This document shows positions 19,165 to 26,575 of a stretch of 64,000 bases of DNA, in pieces (the stretch's first letter is position 1; each line of letters begins with the position of its first letter). Both the position numbers and the translations under genes were made by a program. The DNA is from Polyangium fumosum. Lineage in GTDB: Bacteria; Myxococcota_A; Polyangia; Polyangiales; Polyangiaceae. The stretch is taken from positions 1-64,000 of the forward strand of contig NZ_SSMQ01000059.1 in the NCBI RefSeq assembly GCF_005144585.1, read 5' to 3'. A model generated the notes under the pieces. That model was not told the origin of the DNA. It worked only from the letters and a program-made list of their open reading frames with translations, and did no database searches.

Positions 19165-19946
19165 GAGACGAGCGCGAAGGTGACCGTCAAGGGCAAATGG
19201 TCCGACGGCTCGCTCGCGGACGGCATCACGGTATCACGGCGGAGGCGCGGGAGGACGCCGGGGCGTGGGTCGAGCCGGCCAGTGGAATGAAGCAGATAAT
19301 CGATTTTGCGCGGGCGGCCGTTGATCGCGGTCGTGTCCCACGGTCGCTGCGCTTGGCAGCTCTCGGCGAGGCCACGTTCGTAGGCCGCGGCGAGCACCAC
19401 GCTCTGCGAGGTCGCATTGAAGTCCCCGGCGACGAGCCAGGTGACGTCGGCGGGGGCGGCGTCGCGGGAGGCGAGGAGCTCGCGCATCTGGCGGTACCCG
19501 AGGTGCTCGTCGGTCGGCGTGCTGTCGGGTTGCCATATCAGGTGGGTCGTCGCGACGTGGAGGGGCCGGGAATCCACGGTGAGGCGCGCGATGAGCGCGA
19601 GGTCGTCGTCGCCCGGCCGGTGCGCCTCGAAATGCAGCACGTCGTGGCTGTGCCAAGCGAAGACCGCGCGACGCGCGAACAGGGCCGAGCCTTCGCGGCG
19701 GCCGGTCCGCTGCGCGTAGGCGCTCGCGTGGGTCGCGTCGAGGCGGGCGCAAAGCGCATCGTACAAGTCGCGCTCGACCTCCTGCAGGCACCAAAGGTCG
19801 GACCCGAGGGCGTCGATGCGCGCGAGCAGGCGGGCGCGGCGGGTCGCAGGATCGAGCGCGTCCGCCGGCGAGTCCCGGTAGCGATCGGGCCGCATGTAGC
19901 ACTGGGCGAGCACGTTGTAGGTCGTGGCCGAAAAGGTCGTCGTCAT
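19161..19946 (-). CDS. Endonuclease/exonuclease/phosphatase (EEP) family protein
   Basis: 261 residues from ATG 19946. Motifs of the EEP fold are in order: TYNVLAQ near residue 8, WCLQEVERD with the metal-binding Glu, ATTHLIWQ, VAGDFNATSQS with the Asp/Asn pair, KIDYLLHS, and SEPSDHLPL with the catalytic His. No signal peptide, so probably cytoplasmic. The sequence resembles the CCR4/nocturnin-like branch (FSATTYNVLAQCY), but whether it acts on RNA, DNA or phosphoesters cannot be told. An upstream extension in frame is possible but starts in a low-complexity stretch. Confidence 0.9.
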   Translation of the reverse strand: MTTTFSATTYNVLAQCYMRPDRYRDSPADALDPATRRARLLARIDALGSDLWCLQEVERDLYDALCARLDATHASAYAQRTGRREGSALFARRAVFAWHSHDVLHFEAHRPGDDDLALIARLTVDSRPLHVATTHLIWQPDSTPTDEHLGYRQMRELLASRDAAPADVTWLVAGDFNATSQSVVLAAAYERGLAESCQAQRPWDTTAINGRPRKIDYLLHSTGRLDPRPGVLPRLRRDTVMPSASEPSDHLPLTVTFALVS

Positions 19947-20054
19947 CGAGCGCAACCGTAGGGCCCCGCGGCCGCAGCGACCAGGACACGATTCCGGACA
20001 TGTTCGACCTGCCGCTCGACTTGTGCGACGCTCAACCCCTCGGGTGTGCCCACG

Positions 20055-20456
20055 ATGAAGCGCTTCGTTTGGTTTCTCCTGGCCATCGCTCCCCTCGTCG
20101 TGGTCCCCGCGGCGTTCACCGCGGTCCTCGCCACGGGATCGCCCGTCCTCCGTGCCACGATTCCCATCGAGGCCCACGCGCGAAATCACTGCACGTGGCA
20201 CTGCCACAACCACGGCTGCAACCACGCGCCGCACCTCCCGCGCGCGCTCGCGGGCGACGAGGGTGTGTACGGCGCGACGATCGCAGGCCTGAAGGCCGCG
20301 GGGAAGGCCGTCGTGCCCAAGGATCCCCACGTGGGCTACGGCGTGGTGAACCTCGCCGTGTTCTGTGTGGCGTGGCCGGGGATCATGTATGCGCTCTACC
20401 TCGTGGCCCTCTGGCAGCGGCGCAAGATCCGCGCGCTCCGGCGAGGTGCGCCGTGA
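20055..20456 (+). CDS. Small membrane protein with His/Cys-rich segment
   Basis: 133 residues. Transmembrane helix at 4-26, then a short segment HARNHCTWHCHNHGCNHAPH (residues 41-60) with three Cys (46, 50, 55) and seven His, and a second helix at about 97-121 (GVVNLAVFCVAWPGIMYALY). The His/Cys cluster suggests binding of a metal, haem or iron-sulphur cluster next to the membrane. The start could be the GTG at 20046. The next gene overlaps it as GTGA. I do not recognise a family name; the two genes look like a fixed cassette. Confidence 0.8.
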   Translation: MKRFVWFLLAIAPLVVVPAAFTAVLATGSPVLRATIPIEAHARNHCTWHCHNHGCNHAPHLPRALAGDEGVYGATIAGLKAAGKAVVPKDPHVGYGVVNLAVFCVAWPGIMYALYLVALWQRRKIRALRRGAP

Positions 20457-20647
20457 GAGACCTCGGGATCGCCATGTACACCGCGTGCGTGGACTTCATG
20501 ATTCGCGCGGCCGCGCTCGCGGGGGCGACGTACCGCGACGCGAACGCCTTCCTGTTCTTCGTGCTCTGGCCCGTGGTGACGGTCGTGCTGCTCGGGGTCG
20601 TCGCGTGGCAAGCCGTCGTGCTGCGGCGGCTCGAGCGTCGCCGATGA
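20453..20647 (+). CDS. 64-residue membrane protein coupled to the preceding gene
   Basis: Starts with GTG overlapping the upstream TGA. The protein MRDLGIAMYTACVDFMIRAA... has an amphipathic N-terminal part and one strong transmembrane helix at about 32-57 (FLFFVLWPVVTVVLLGVVAW), then a basic tail (RRLERRR), so the C-terminus is likely cytoplasmic. The coupling and matched membrane topology imply that it works together with the His/Cys-rich protein. Function unknown. Confidence 0.75.
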   Translation: MRDLGIAMYTACVDFMIRAAALAGATYRDANAFLFFVLWPVVTVVLLGVVAWQAVVLRRLERRR

Positions 20648-20652
20648 GACGT

Positions 20653-21525
20653 TCAAAGTCCGCGCGTGTGCTCCGGCCGGAGTCGGATTCGGCCGGAGAG
20701 CGCGGCGTCGATGACGTCGAGGATTCGCGCGCGATCGTGCGGGAGACGTCCCCCGATGGGCAGGTAGTTCGACGCGTGGTTCGTCCGGAAAAGCGCCTCC
20801 GTGGGCGTGGCCTCGGCAACGAAGGTGCGCAACTCGCGAAGCAAGCCGTGTACGTCTGGTAAAACGAAGCGGCCGCGTCGCTCCAGCGTGGCGAGGGGGG
20901 TGTCGGGGACGACGGTCAGCGTGAGCGCCGCGAGGTAATCGGGATCCATCGCGGTCGCGAGGCGCGCCGAGGCGCGCGCGTGCTCGTCCGTGCGCTCGGT
21001 GCCGCCTGCGCCGAGGAGGAAAATCGCCGAGGTCTTCAGGCCCGCGGCGCGGGCGCGGCGCGCCGCCTCGACGTGATCGTCGAACGAGGAGCCCTTGGCA
21101 ATGCGCTTGAGCACGAGGTCGTCGCCGGATTCGGGGCCGATGTAAAGAAGCGCGAGGCCACGCTCGCGCAAGGTGCGGAGCTCGTCGCTGGTTTTCTCCA
21201 GCAAATTGGTCGCCATCGCATAACAACTCACCTGCCGGAGGTTCGGAAAGGCGCGGCGGCAGGCGTCGAGGAGGGGGAGCCAATGGTCGAGGGGCAGGAC
21301 GAGGGCATCCCCGTCGGCGACGAAGACCTTTTCCACGTGGTCGCCGAAGGCCGCGCCCGCGGACGTGATGTCGTCCAGGGTCTCGGCGAGGTCGCGGATG
21401 CGAAAGGTTTTGTCCCGGTACATGTCGCAGTACGTGCACTTGTTCCAGGAGCAGCCGATCGTGGCCTGCAAGATGTACGAGTGCGCCTCGCTGGGCGGAC
21501 GGTAGAGCTTGCCTTCGTAACGCAT
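20653..21525 (-). CDS. Radical SAM protein
   Basis: 290 residues. The 4Fe-4S cluster is bound by Cys25-x4-Cys30-x2-Cys33 (IGCSWNKCTYCDMY), a spacing found in COG1032-like proteins rather than the classic Cx3Cx2C. KVFVADGDALVLPLDHW, followed by ISFC-type sugar-like strands such as LLYIGPESGDD and TSAIFLLGAGG, make up the partial TIM barrel. No B12-binding or TRAM domain is seen. It converges with the small membrane cassette (5 bp apart). The reaction is unknown. Confidence 0.9.
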   Translation of the reverse strand: MRYEGKLYRPPSEAHSYILQATIGCSWNKCTYCDMYRDKTFRIRDLAETLDDITSAGAAFGDHVEKVFVADGDALVLPLDHWLPLLDACRRAFPNLRQVSCYAMATNLLEKTSDELRTLRERGLALLYIGPESGDDLVLKRIAKGSSFDDHVEAARRARAAGLKTSAIFLLGAGGTERTDEHARASARLATAMDPDYLAALTLTVVPDTPLATLERRGRFVLPDVHGLLRELRTFVAEATPTEALFRTNHASNYLPIGGRLPHDRARILDVIDAALSGRIRLRPEHTRGL

Positions 21526-21652
21526 GGCCGCGAGGAGCCTACCATGGCGAGGCGGAATCTCATCGTGAAGCCGCTTCGCTGGGGCTTTGCCCCAGGCCCC
21601 ACCCGGGGCTGTCCGCCCCGGGGCCCGGACCAGCCAGGGGCTGGACCCAAGC

Positions 21653-21683
21653 TCGATGAACTGCGCAATGCGCAGTTCATCGA
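21653..21683. repeat. Perfect 15-bp palindrome at left end of copy A
   Basis: TCGATGAACTGCGCA, one-base loop, then its exact reverse complement. As RNA or single-stranded DNA it would form a very stable hairpin. Similar hairpins occur at 21786-21816, 22334-22364, 50121-50151, 50775-50805 and 50909-50939. Confidence 0.9.
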
Positions 21684-21785
21684 ACAGGCCCGGTCAAGAC
21701 CGGCAGCGACGTTGCCAACCGAGACAGGCGCGCGGCCTTCCAGCGGGCCGGTGGCAAGACCATGGGGAGGTTCGCTGGCGTCGGT

Positions 21786-21816
21786 TCGATGAGCTGCGCG
21801 ATACGCAGTTCATCGA
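21786..21816. repeat. Internal palindrome of copy A
   Basis: TCGATGAGCTGCG, five-base spacer, CGCAGTTCATCGA. The arms differ from a perfect match at one position, which still allows a G-T pair. Same hairpin family as the terminal ones. Confidence 0.85.
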
Positions 21817-21905
21817 TGAGGCCGTGTCTTCAAGCTTGGGGGCCGAGCCCAAAGGCGATGGGGACGTGTGTGCGAGGGATAGGGGCATGTGTCCGAAGAG
21901 ACGAC

Positions 21906-22040
21906 GTCGAGCCTCCGGAGGTACGAGGCCGTGCCTTGGAGGAACGGGGACGTGCCTTGGAGGAACGGGGACGTGTCTCTGGGGCGTGCCGTCGAGCCTC
22001 CGGAGGTACGAGGCCGTGCCTTGGAGGAACGGGGACGATG
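21906..22040. repeat. 64-bp tandem unit, about 1.6 copies, in copy A
   Basis: Units start with GTCGAGCCTCCGGAGGTACG at 21906 and 21991. The 85-bp spacing is 64 bp plus a 21-bp internal duplication of the GTGCCTTGGAGGAACGGGGA block. The inverted copy B has about 3.6 units of the same 64 bp. Confidence 0.85.
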
Positions 22041-22333
22041 GAAGGGGCGACGGGCTCGTGGCTTCGAGAGATGGGCACGATGCGGGAGACCATGGGCTCA
22101 TCGCCCGAAGACCTACGGCCCCATCTCGTGGTGGGACGGAGCCGTGCTGTTTGGAGCGTGAGGCCACCACGTCACGCCACGACGTCCTGCGACGAGACGT
22201 TGGCCGCCGACCTATCAGCGCTGCGGCCTTTGGTAGGCAGGCTCATCCCTGGCCTTGACCGGCGGCGGCGTTCCCCCACCAAGACAGCCGCGCTGCGGCT
22301 TCTGCTGGCGCCCCGGCTTCTTCGTCGGCCTGT

Positions 22334-22364
22334 TTGAAAAACTGCGCATCGCGCAGTTTTTCAA
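22334..22364. repeat. 14-bp-arm palindrome at right end of copy A
   Basis: TTGAAAAACTGCGC, loop ATC, GCGCAGTTTTTCAA. The T-rich arm after a GC-rich core resembles an intrinsic terminator in both directions, so it may stop transcription from the flanking minus-strand regulator gene. Confidence 0.85.
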
Positions 22365-22487
22365 CCCTGGGTCCAGCGCCTCGCTGGTCCGGGGTCGAGG
22401 GGGCGGACAGCCCCTCGCGGGGTCCGGGGCAGCGCCCCGGGCGCGGCGCTTCCCAGGAGGAGACCCACGCTCAGCCCGTAGAGCAGC

Positions 22488-23753
22488 CTACTTTCCCGAC
22501 GGCGTCCCCGATCGTTTCTCGGAAAAACCGTGCTCTTCGAGCTTCGCGTAGAGCTGCGGGCGCGGAATGCCGAGGAGCTTCGCCGCCAGGGTGCGGTTGC
22601 CGTCGGCTCGCTGGAGCGCGGACGCGAGCAAGTCTCGCTCCAGCCGGGCCACGGCCTCGCGCAGCGGTAGGCCGAGATAGCGGTTCATGGGCTCGGTCGG
22701 AGACGCGGGGGTCGCGAGCTCGGGCGGGAGCGCGCCTTCGTCGATGACCTCGCCGTGGCACATCTCCGCCGCGCGGCGAACCACCAGGAAAAGCTCGCGG
22801 ACGTTGCCCGGCCAGTCGTGGCGCACGAGCGCGGCCATTGCTTCCTCGGAGATCGCGCGCGCGCGTGTCCCCACGATCGCCCGCGAGACGAGCAGCGGTA
22901 CGTCGCTGCGGCGCTCGCGCAGCGGTGGAACGGCGATTTCGAGGACCGCGAGCTGGTAATAGAGCTCCGCGATCAGAGGGACCTCCGGCGAGCCAGACGC
23001 GAGCCGCACCAGCGTGACGACGCGGACCGGCGGCGATTCGGCGAGCCAGGCGGCGAACGCGCCTTGCGCCGCCGGCGCGAGATCCCCCGCGCCGTCGACG
23101 AGCAAGGTCCCGCCCGCGCGCGCGCCCGCGAGGAGCCCGCGAAGCTCGGCAGCGTCCGTCGACGGATCGACACGCACGACGACGAGCGGCTCGCTGGCGC
23201 GGCTCGAATACTCGTGGATCGCGCGGGCCACGAGCTCCTTGCCGGCGCCGGGCTCGCCCTTGACGAGGACGGGGGCCTGCGATCCGGCGGCGCGGCCGAT
23301 GAGCTTCCAGACCGCGTGCATGGCCGCGCTCCGCCCCACGAGCGGCGTGCTCTCCGCGTGCGCCGGAGCGGCCGCCGGAGGCGCGCGCCGCTGCTTGACG
23401 GCGCGCGCGACGGTGGCGACGAGCCGCTGCAAATCGAAGGGTTTTGTCAGGTAATCGAAGGCCCCGTCGCGCATCGCCTCGATGGTGCGCTCGCCGTCGT
23501 CGTACGCGGTGGCCACGATCACGGGCAAATCGCGGTGTTTGCCCGTCCGGAGCTCGCGCAGGAGTTCGAGGCCGCTGCCGTCCTTGAGGCGGATGTCGAC
23601 CAGGGCGCAGTCGAACGTGTTCGGCTCGTCGAGCCGCGTCCGCGCCTCGGCCAGGCTCGCGGCGGCGACGGTCGTGTGACCCACACGCGCCAGGGCCGTC
23701 GCGAGCCCGAGCCGGATGCCTTTTTCGTCGTCCACGATGAGCACGGTGCTCAT
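22488..23753 (-). CDS. NtrC-like response regulator lacking the GAFTGA motif
   Basis: 421 residues. Receiver domain with acidic pair Asp8/Asp9, phospho-acceptor Asp53 (LVDIRLKDGSG) and Lys104 (YLTKPFD). The AAA+ domain has Walker A GEPGAGKE (166-173), but the stretch from VVVRVDPSTDAAELRGLL to GGTLLVDGAGDL is about 20 residues too short. The GAFTGA loop that contacts sigma-54 is absent, and Walker B reads Asp220-Gly221 instead of Asp-Glu. The Arg finger region GNVREL is kept. The C-terminal Fis-type helix-turn-helix (RADGNRTLAAKLLGIPRPQL) is intact. So it probably binds DNA without activating sigma-54. It overlaps the kinase gene by four bases. Confidence 0.9.
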   Translation of the reverse strand: MSTVLIVDDEKGIRLGLATALARVGHTTVAAASLAEARTRLDEPNTFDCALVDIRLKDGSGLELLRELRTGKHRDLPVIVATAYDDGERTIEAMRDGAFDYLTKPFDLQRLVATVARAVKQRRAPPAAAPAHAESTPLVGRSAAMHAVWKLIGRAAGSQAPVLVKGEPGAGKELVARAIHEYSSRASEPLVVVRVDPSTDAAELRGLLAGARAGGTLLVDGAGDLAPAAQGAFAAWLAESPPVRVVTLVRLASGSPEVPLIAELYYQLAVLEIAVPPLRERRSDVPLLVSRAIVGTRARAISEEAMAALVRHDWPGNVRELFLVVRRAAEMCHGEVIDEGALPPELATPASPTEPMNRYLGLPLREAVARLERDLLASALQRADGNRTLAAKLLGIPRPQLYAKLEEHGFSEKRSGTPSGK

Positions 23754-25129
23754 GCCGCGCCTCCTTCGGCCGGAACGGAGAGCTCGAACCGCGTGACGCC
23801 GCCCTCGCGCTGGTAGGTGAGCCGCCCGCCGCTCGCCACCGCGATGGCCCGCGACACCGCGAGGCCGAGCCCCGTGCCCTCGGGTTTCGTCGTGAAAAAT
23901 GGCTCGAAGAGCTCGGAGGCGCGATCTTCGGGGACGCCGTCGCCGTCATCCTCGACCGTCAGCACCGACAAGCCCCCGCGCCGCTCGATCTGCACGCGCA
24001 CCTCGGCCCCCGCGGGCGACGCCTCGACGCCGTTCTTCACGAGGTTGTCCACGGCGCGCGCGCAAGCGTCGGGGTCGACGACGGCGCGCGCGCGGCCGCT
24101 CACGGCCAGGGAGACGCCTCGCTCCTTCGCCCAGGTCGAGAGCAACACGAGCCGCCGATCGACCACGTCCCGGAGCTCCGTGTCCACGCGCCGGCCGATC
24201 CGGCGGCCGCTGACGACCAGGAAATCCGTGAGGAGGCGATCGAGCCGCGTGATCTCTTCGTCCACCGCGTCGAGCTCCTGCGCGACCTCGGCCGGGACGC
24301 CCTCCGAGGTGCGCGCCATGTCGACGCGCAGCTTGATCGACGCGAGCGGGTTGCGGACCTCATGCGCGACGCCGGCGACGACCCGGCCGAGCGCGGCCAG
24401 GCGCTCCTTGCGGCCGAGCTCCTCGGCGAGCCGCTCCCGCTCGCGCTCGGCCGCGGCGAGGCTCGCCGCCAGGCTCGCGACGCCCTCGGCCACACTCGAA
24501 AGCTCGGCGAGCGCGGGGCGCGGGACCTCGGCCGTGAGATCCTCCTCCAGCGCCGCGAGCGAGCGCTTGAGCCCGCGCGCGCCGCGCGTGGCGGCGATCA
24601 CGGTGCCGAGCGCGATCCCGCCAAGCAGCACGGTCGCCGACGTGAGGAGGCCTGCGATGAGGCGCCAGGTGCCGACGAGCTTGGACATCGACACGGTGTA
24701 GGCGACCCAGAGCAAACGACCGTCGGCGCTCCGCCGCGCGCCGAGGAAGAGCGTGCCTTCTTCGACGTCGAGCGCCCCGACCTCGGCGCGATCCCGCGGC
24801 GCCACGGCCGCGAGCGTGGAGAGCGCGCGATCGGCCTCGCCGGAGAGGCCCGAGCGAATCGGGATCGGCCCTCCCGGGATGGCCGGATCCTGGGCGGTGC
24901 CGCCGCGCAGCCCGAGCACGGTGAACCGCGCGGCGCCGCCGTCCGCGTCGGGCGCCTCGGCCCAGCGAGCGAGCTCGCGTTGCACGAGATCGCGGCCGCG
25001 CTCCAGGCGCTGCTCGCTCGACATACGGATGAGGCGGTTCACCGACACGACCGAGACCCCGAACACGAGCGAGGCCAGGATCGTGACGGCTCCGAGCAGC
25101 CACCTCAACGACACACGCGGGAGCCTCAT
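23750..25129 (-). CDS. Membrane sensor histidine kinase
   Basis: 459 residues from ATG 25129. Helix at 9-30 (LLGAVTILASLVFGVSVVSV), an extracytoplasmic sensor of about 130 residues, and a second helix at about 165-190, then a HAMP-like linker and a coiled coil (AAERERERLAEELGRKERLA). H-box GVAHEVRNPLASI with phospho-His256; N-box DNLVKNGVEA; G boxes VEDDGDGVP and GTGLGLAVSRAIA. It forms a two-component pair with the following NtrC-like regulator (ATGA overlap). It is divergent from the RND efflux operon, which it may control. Confidence 0.93.
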   Translation of the reverse strand: MRLPRVSLRWLLGAVTILASLVFGVSVVSVNRLIRMSSEQRLERGRDLVQRELARWAEAPDADGGAARFTVLGLRGGTAQDPAIPGGPIPIRSGLSGEADRALSTLAAVAPRDRAEVGALDVEEGTLFLGARRSADGRLLWVAYTVSMSKLVGTWRLIAGLLTSATVLLGGIALGTVIAATRGARGLKRSLAALEEDLTAEVPRPALAELSSVAEGVASLAASLAAAERERERLAEELGRKERLAALGRVVAGVAHEVRNPLASIKLRVDMARTSEGVPAEVAQELDAVDEEITRLDRLLTDFLVVSGRRIGRRVDTELRDVVDRRLVLLSTWAKERGVSLAVSGRARAVVDPDACARAVDNLVKNGVEASPAGAEVRVQIERRGGLSVLTVEDDGDGVPEDRASELFEPFFTTKPEGTGLGLAVSRAIAVASGGRLTYQREGGVTRFELSVPAEGGAA

Positions 25130-25157
25130 CAGGGCGGACGAATGATGTCCCGAATCC

Positions 25158-25169
25158 TGACAGGTGTCA
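25158..25169. promoter_or_regulatory. Palindrome between the two-component and efflux operons
   Basis: TGACAGGTGTCA, two 5-bp arms around GG, in the 129-bp divergent region. It is a candidate binding site for the dimeric response regulator on both operons. Length and single occurrence make this weak. Confidence 0.35.
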
Positions 25170-25258
25170 TGGCCCGTGACGAAGCAGGGGACGGCCTCGA
25201 TCGGGCCGAGCCTCGGCCCGCGGGGAGGCGGTAGAGGGGGAGGGCGAGGAAACGCTCG

Positions 25259-26575
25259 ATGACGGTCCGAAGGTCGTTTTTCCCCACGCTGCTCGTCTCG
25301 CTTCTTTTGCTCTTCCCCCGCGGCGCGCGCGCCGGCTCGCTCACGCTCGAGCAAGCCGTACGGCAGGCGCTCGCGAGCCACGAGCGCGCCGGCAAGGCGC
25401 CGCTCCGCGTGAAGGCCGCCGAAGGCCAGCTCGACCGCGCGCGCGCGTCGTTCCTGCCGAGCCTGGTCGCGGGCGCGAACGCCACGCTGCGCGGGACCGA
25501 GGATCGGATCGGCCGCCAGCTCTTCGGCACGGGCACGATCACGCTCACGCAGCCCCTCTTGAACCCGTCTGCGATCCCGCAGTACACGCAGGCCAGGCGC
25601 CAGCTCGCGGCCGAGCGCTGGGGCGCCGTCGAGGATCGGCGCAGCCTCGCCTTCGACACGGCGCGCGCATTCCTCGTCGTGCTCACGCGCGAGCGCGTGC
25701 TCGAAGCGGCGACACGCCGGCTCGAACGGGCCCGCGCCAACCAGCAGAACGCTGACGCGCGCGCGCAGGCGGGCCTCGCGAGCACGAACGACGTGACGCG
25801 CGCGTTGCTCGAGACCACGGCGGCCGCACGGGAAGTGGCGCAGGCCGAGGGCAACGTCAGCACGGCCTACCTGGAGCTCGGGTTTCTCGTGGGAAGCCCG
25901 GTCACGGGGCCGCTCTCGGCGCCGGATCGCACGACACGCGCTGCGGAGAGCGGGGGCGTTCGGGCCGAGGACGAGGTCCGGCAAGCCGAGGCGCGAAGGC
26001 CGGATCTCCGCGCCGCCGAGGAGCGCACCGCGGCCCTCCGCGCATCGGCCCAGGAGCCGCTCTATCGCCTCGCGCCCACGCTCACGCTCTCGGCGCAGGT
26101 GCGCTTCAACCCCGCGCCCGCCCCGCCGGACACGACCCACGACGAGACGCTGCAATTGAACCTCACGTGGCCCATCTTCGACGCGGGCGCGCGCTACGGC
26201 GATCGCAAGACGCGCGTCGCGCAAGCCGAGAGCCAGGCCCTCGACGAGCGGCAGATCCGGCGGTCCGTGGCCACGGACATCGGCATCGCGCGGGCCACGC
26301 TGAAGGCCTCGCGCGAGAGCTACCGCATCGCCGAGGAGGCGGTCGCGGCGGCGAAGAAAAACACGGCCGAGACCGAGATCCTCTACCAGCAGGGGCTCGC
26401 GCGGGCGATCGAGCTCGTCGACGCGAACGCCCGCCGCTACGAGGCCGAGGTCTCCCTCGCCACGGCGAAGCTCGCGATGGAGCAGGCCTACCTGGAGCTG
26501 CGTTTCGCGCTCGGCCAAGGGCCCACCGACGACGACACCGAACGCGTTGCCCAGGCGGATGGAGGTGCGCAATGA
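25259..26575 (+). CDS. TolC-family outer membrane efflux channel
   Basis: 438 residues with a signal peptide (TLLVSLLLLFPRGARAGS). Two OEP repeats each contain long helices and a short strand: LTLEQAVRQALASHERA, QTQARRQLAAER-type helices, ATAAREVAQAEGNVSTAYLE, then LNLTWPIFDAGARYGDRKTR and a second helix pair. The length and the LTLEQAV opening are typical. It would form the trimeric outer-membrane tunnel for the adaptor and RND pump that follow, its stop overlapping the adaptor start (ATGA). Confidence 0.95.
   Translation: MTVRRSFFPTLLVSLLLLFPRGARAGSLTLEQAVRQALASHERAGKAPLRVKAAEGQLDRARASFLPSLVAGANATLRGTEDRIGRQLFGTGTITLTQPLLNPSAIPQYTQARRQLAAERWGAVEDRRSLAFDTARAFLVVLTRERVLEAATRRLERARANQQNADARAQAGLASTNDVTRALLETTAAAREVAQAEGNVSTAYLELGFLVGSPVTGPLSAPDRTTRAAESGGVRAEDEVRQAEARRPDLRAAEERTAALRASAQEPLYRLAPTLTLSAQVRFNPAPAPPDTTHDETLQLNLTWPIFDAGARYGDRKTRVAQAESQALDERQIRRSVATDIGIARATLKASRESYRIAEEAVAAAKKNTAETEILYQQGLARAIELVDANARRYEAEVSLATAKLAMEQAYLELRFALGQGPTDDDTERVAQADGGAQ

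Larger units (their letters stand above)
21564..22446 (+). repeat. Composite inverted-repeat element, copy A
   Basis: About 883 bp that fills the whole gap between the radical SAM gene start and the response-regulator stop. Its two ends are imperfect inverted repeats of about 105 bp: the left end has GGGGCTGTCCGCCCC, CCCGGACCAGC and GCTGGACCCA, and the right end carries the same words in reverse complement. Each end contains small hairpins (CTGGGGC-TTT-GCCCCAG) and a long palindrome built on AACTGCGC/GCGCAGTT. A second copy, inverted, lies at 50038-51030 with roughly 90% identity by eye. The open frames inside differ between copies, so it is probably non-coding. A non-autonomous transposable element (MITE-like) is the best explanation. 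Confidence 0.85.
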
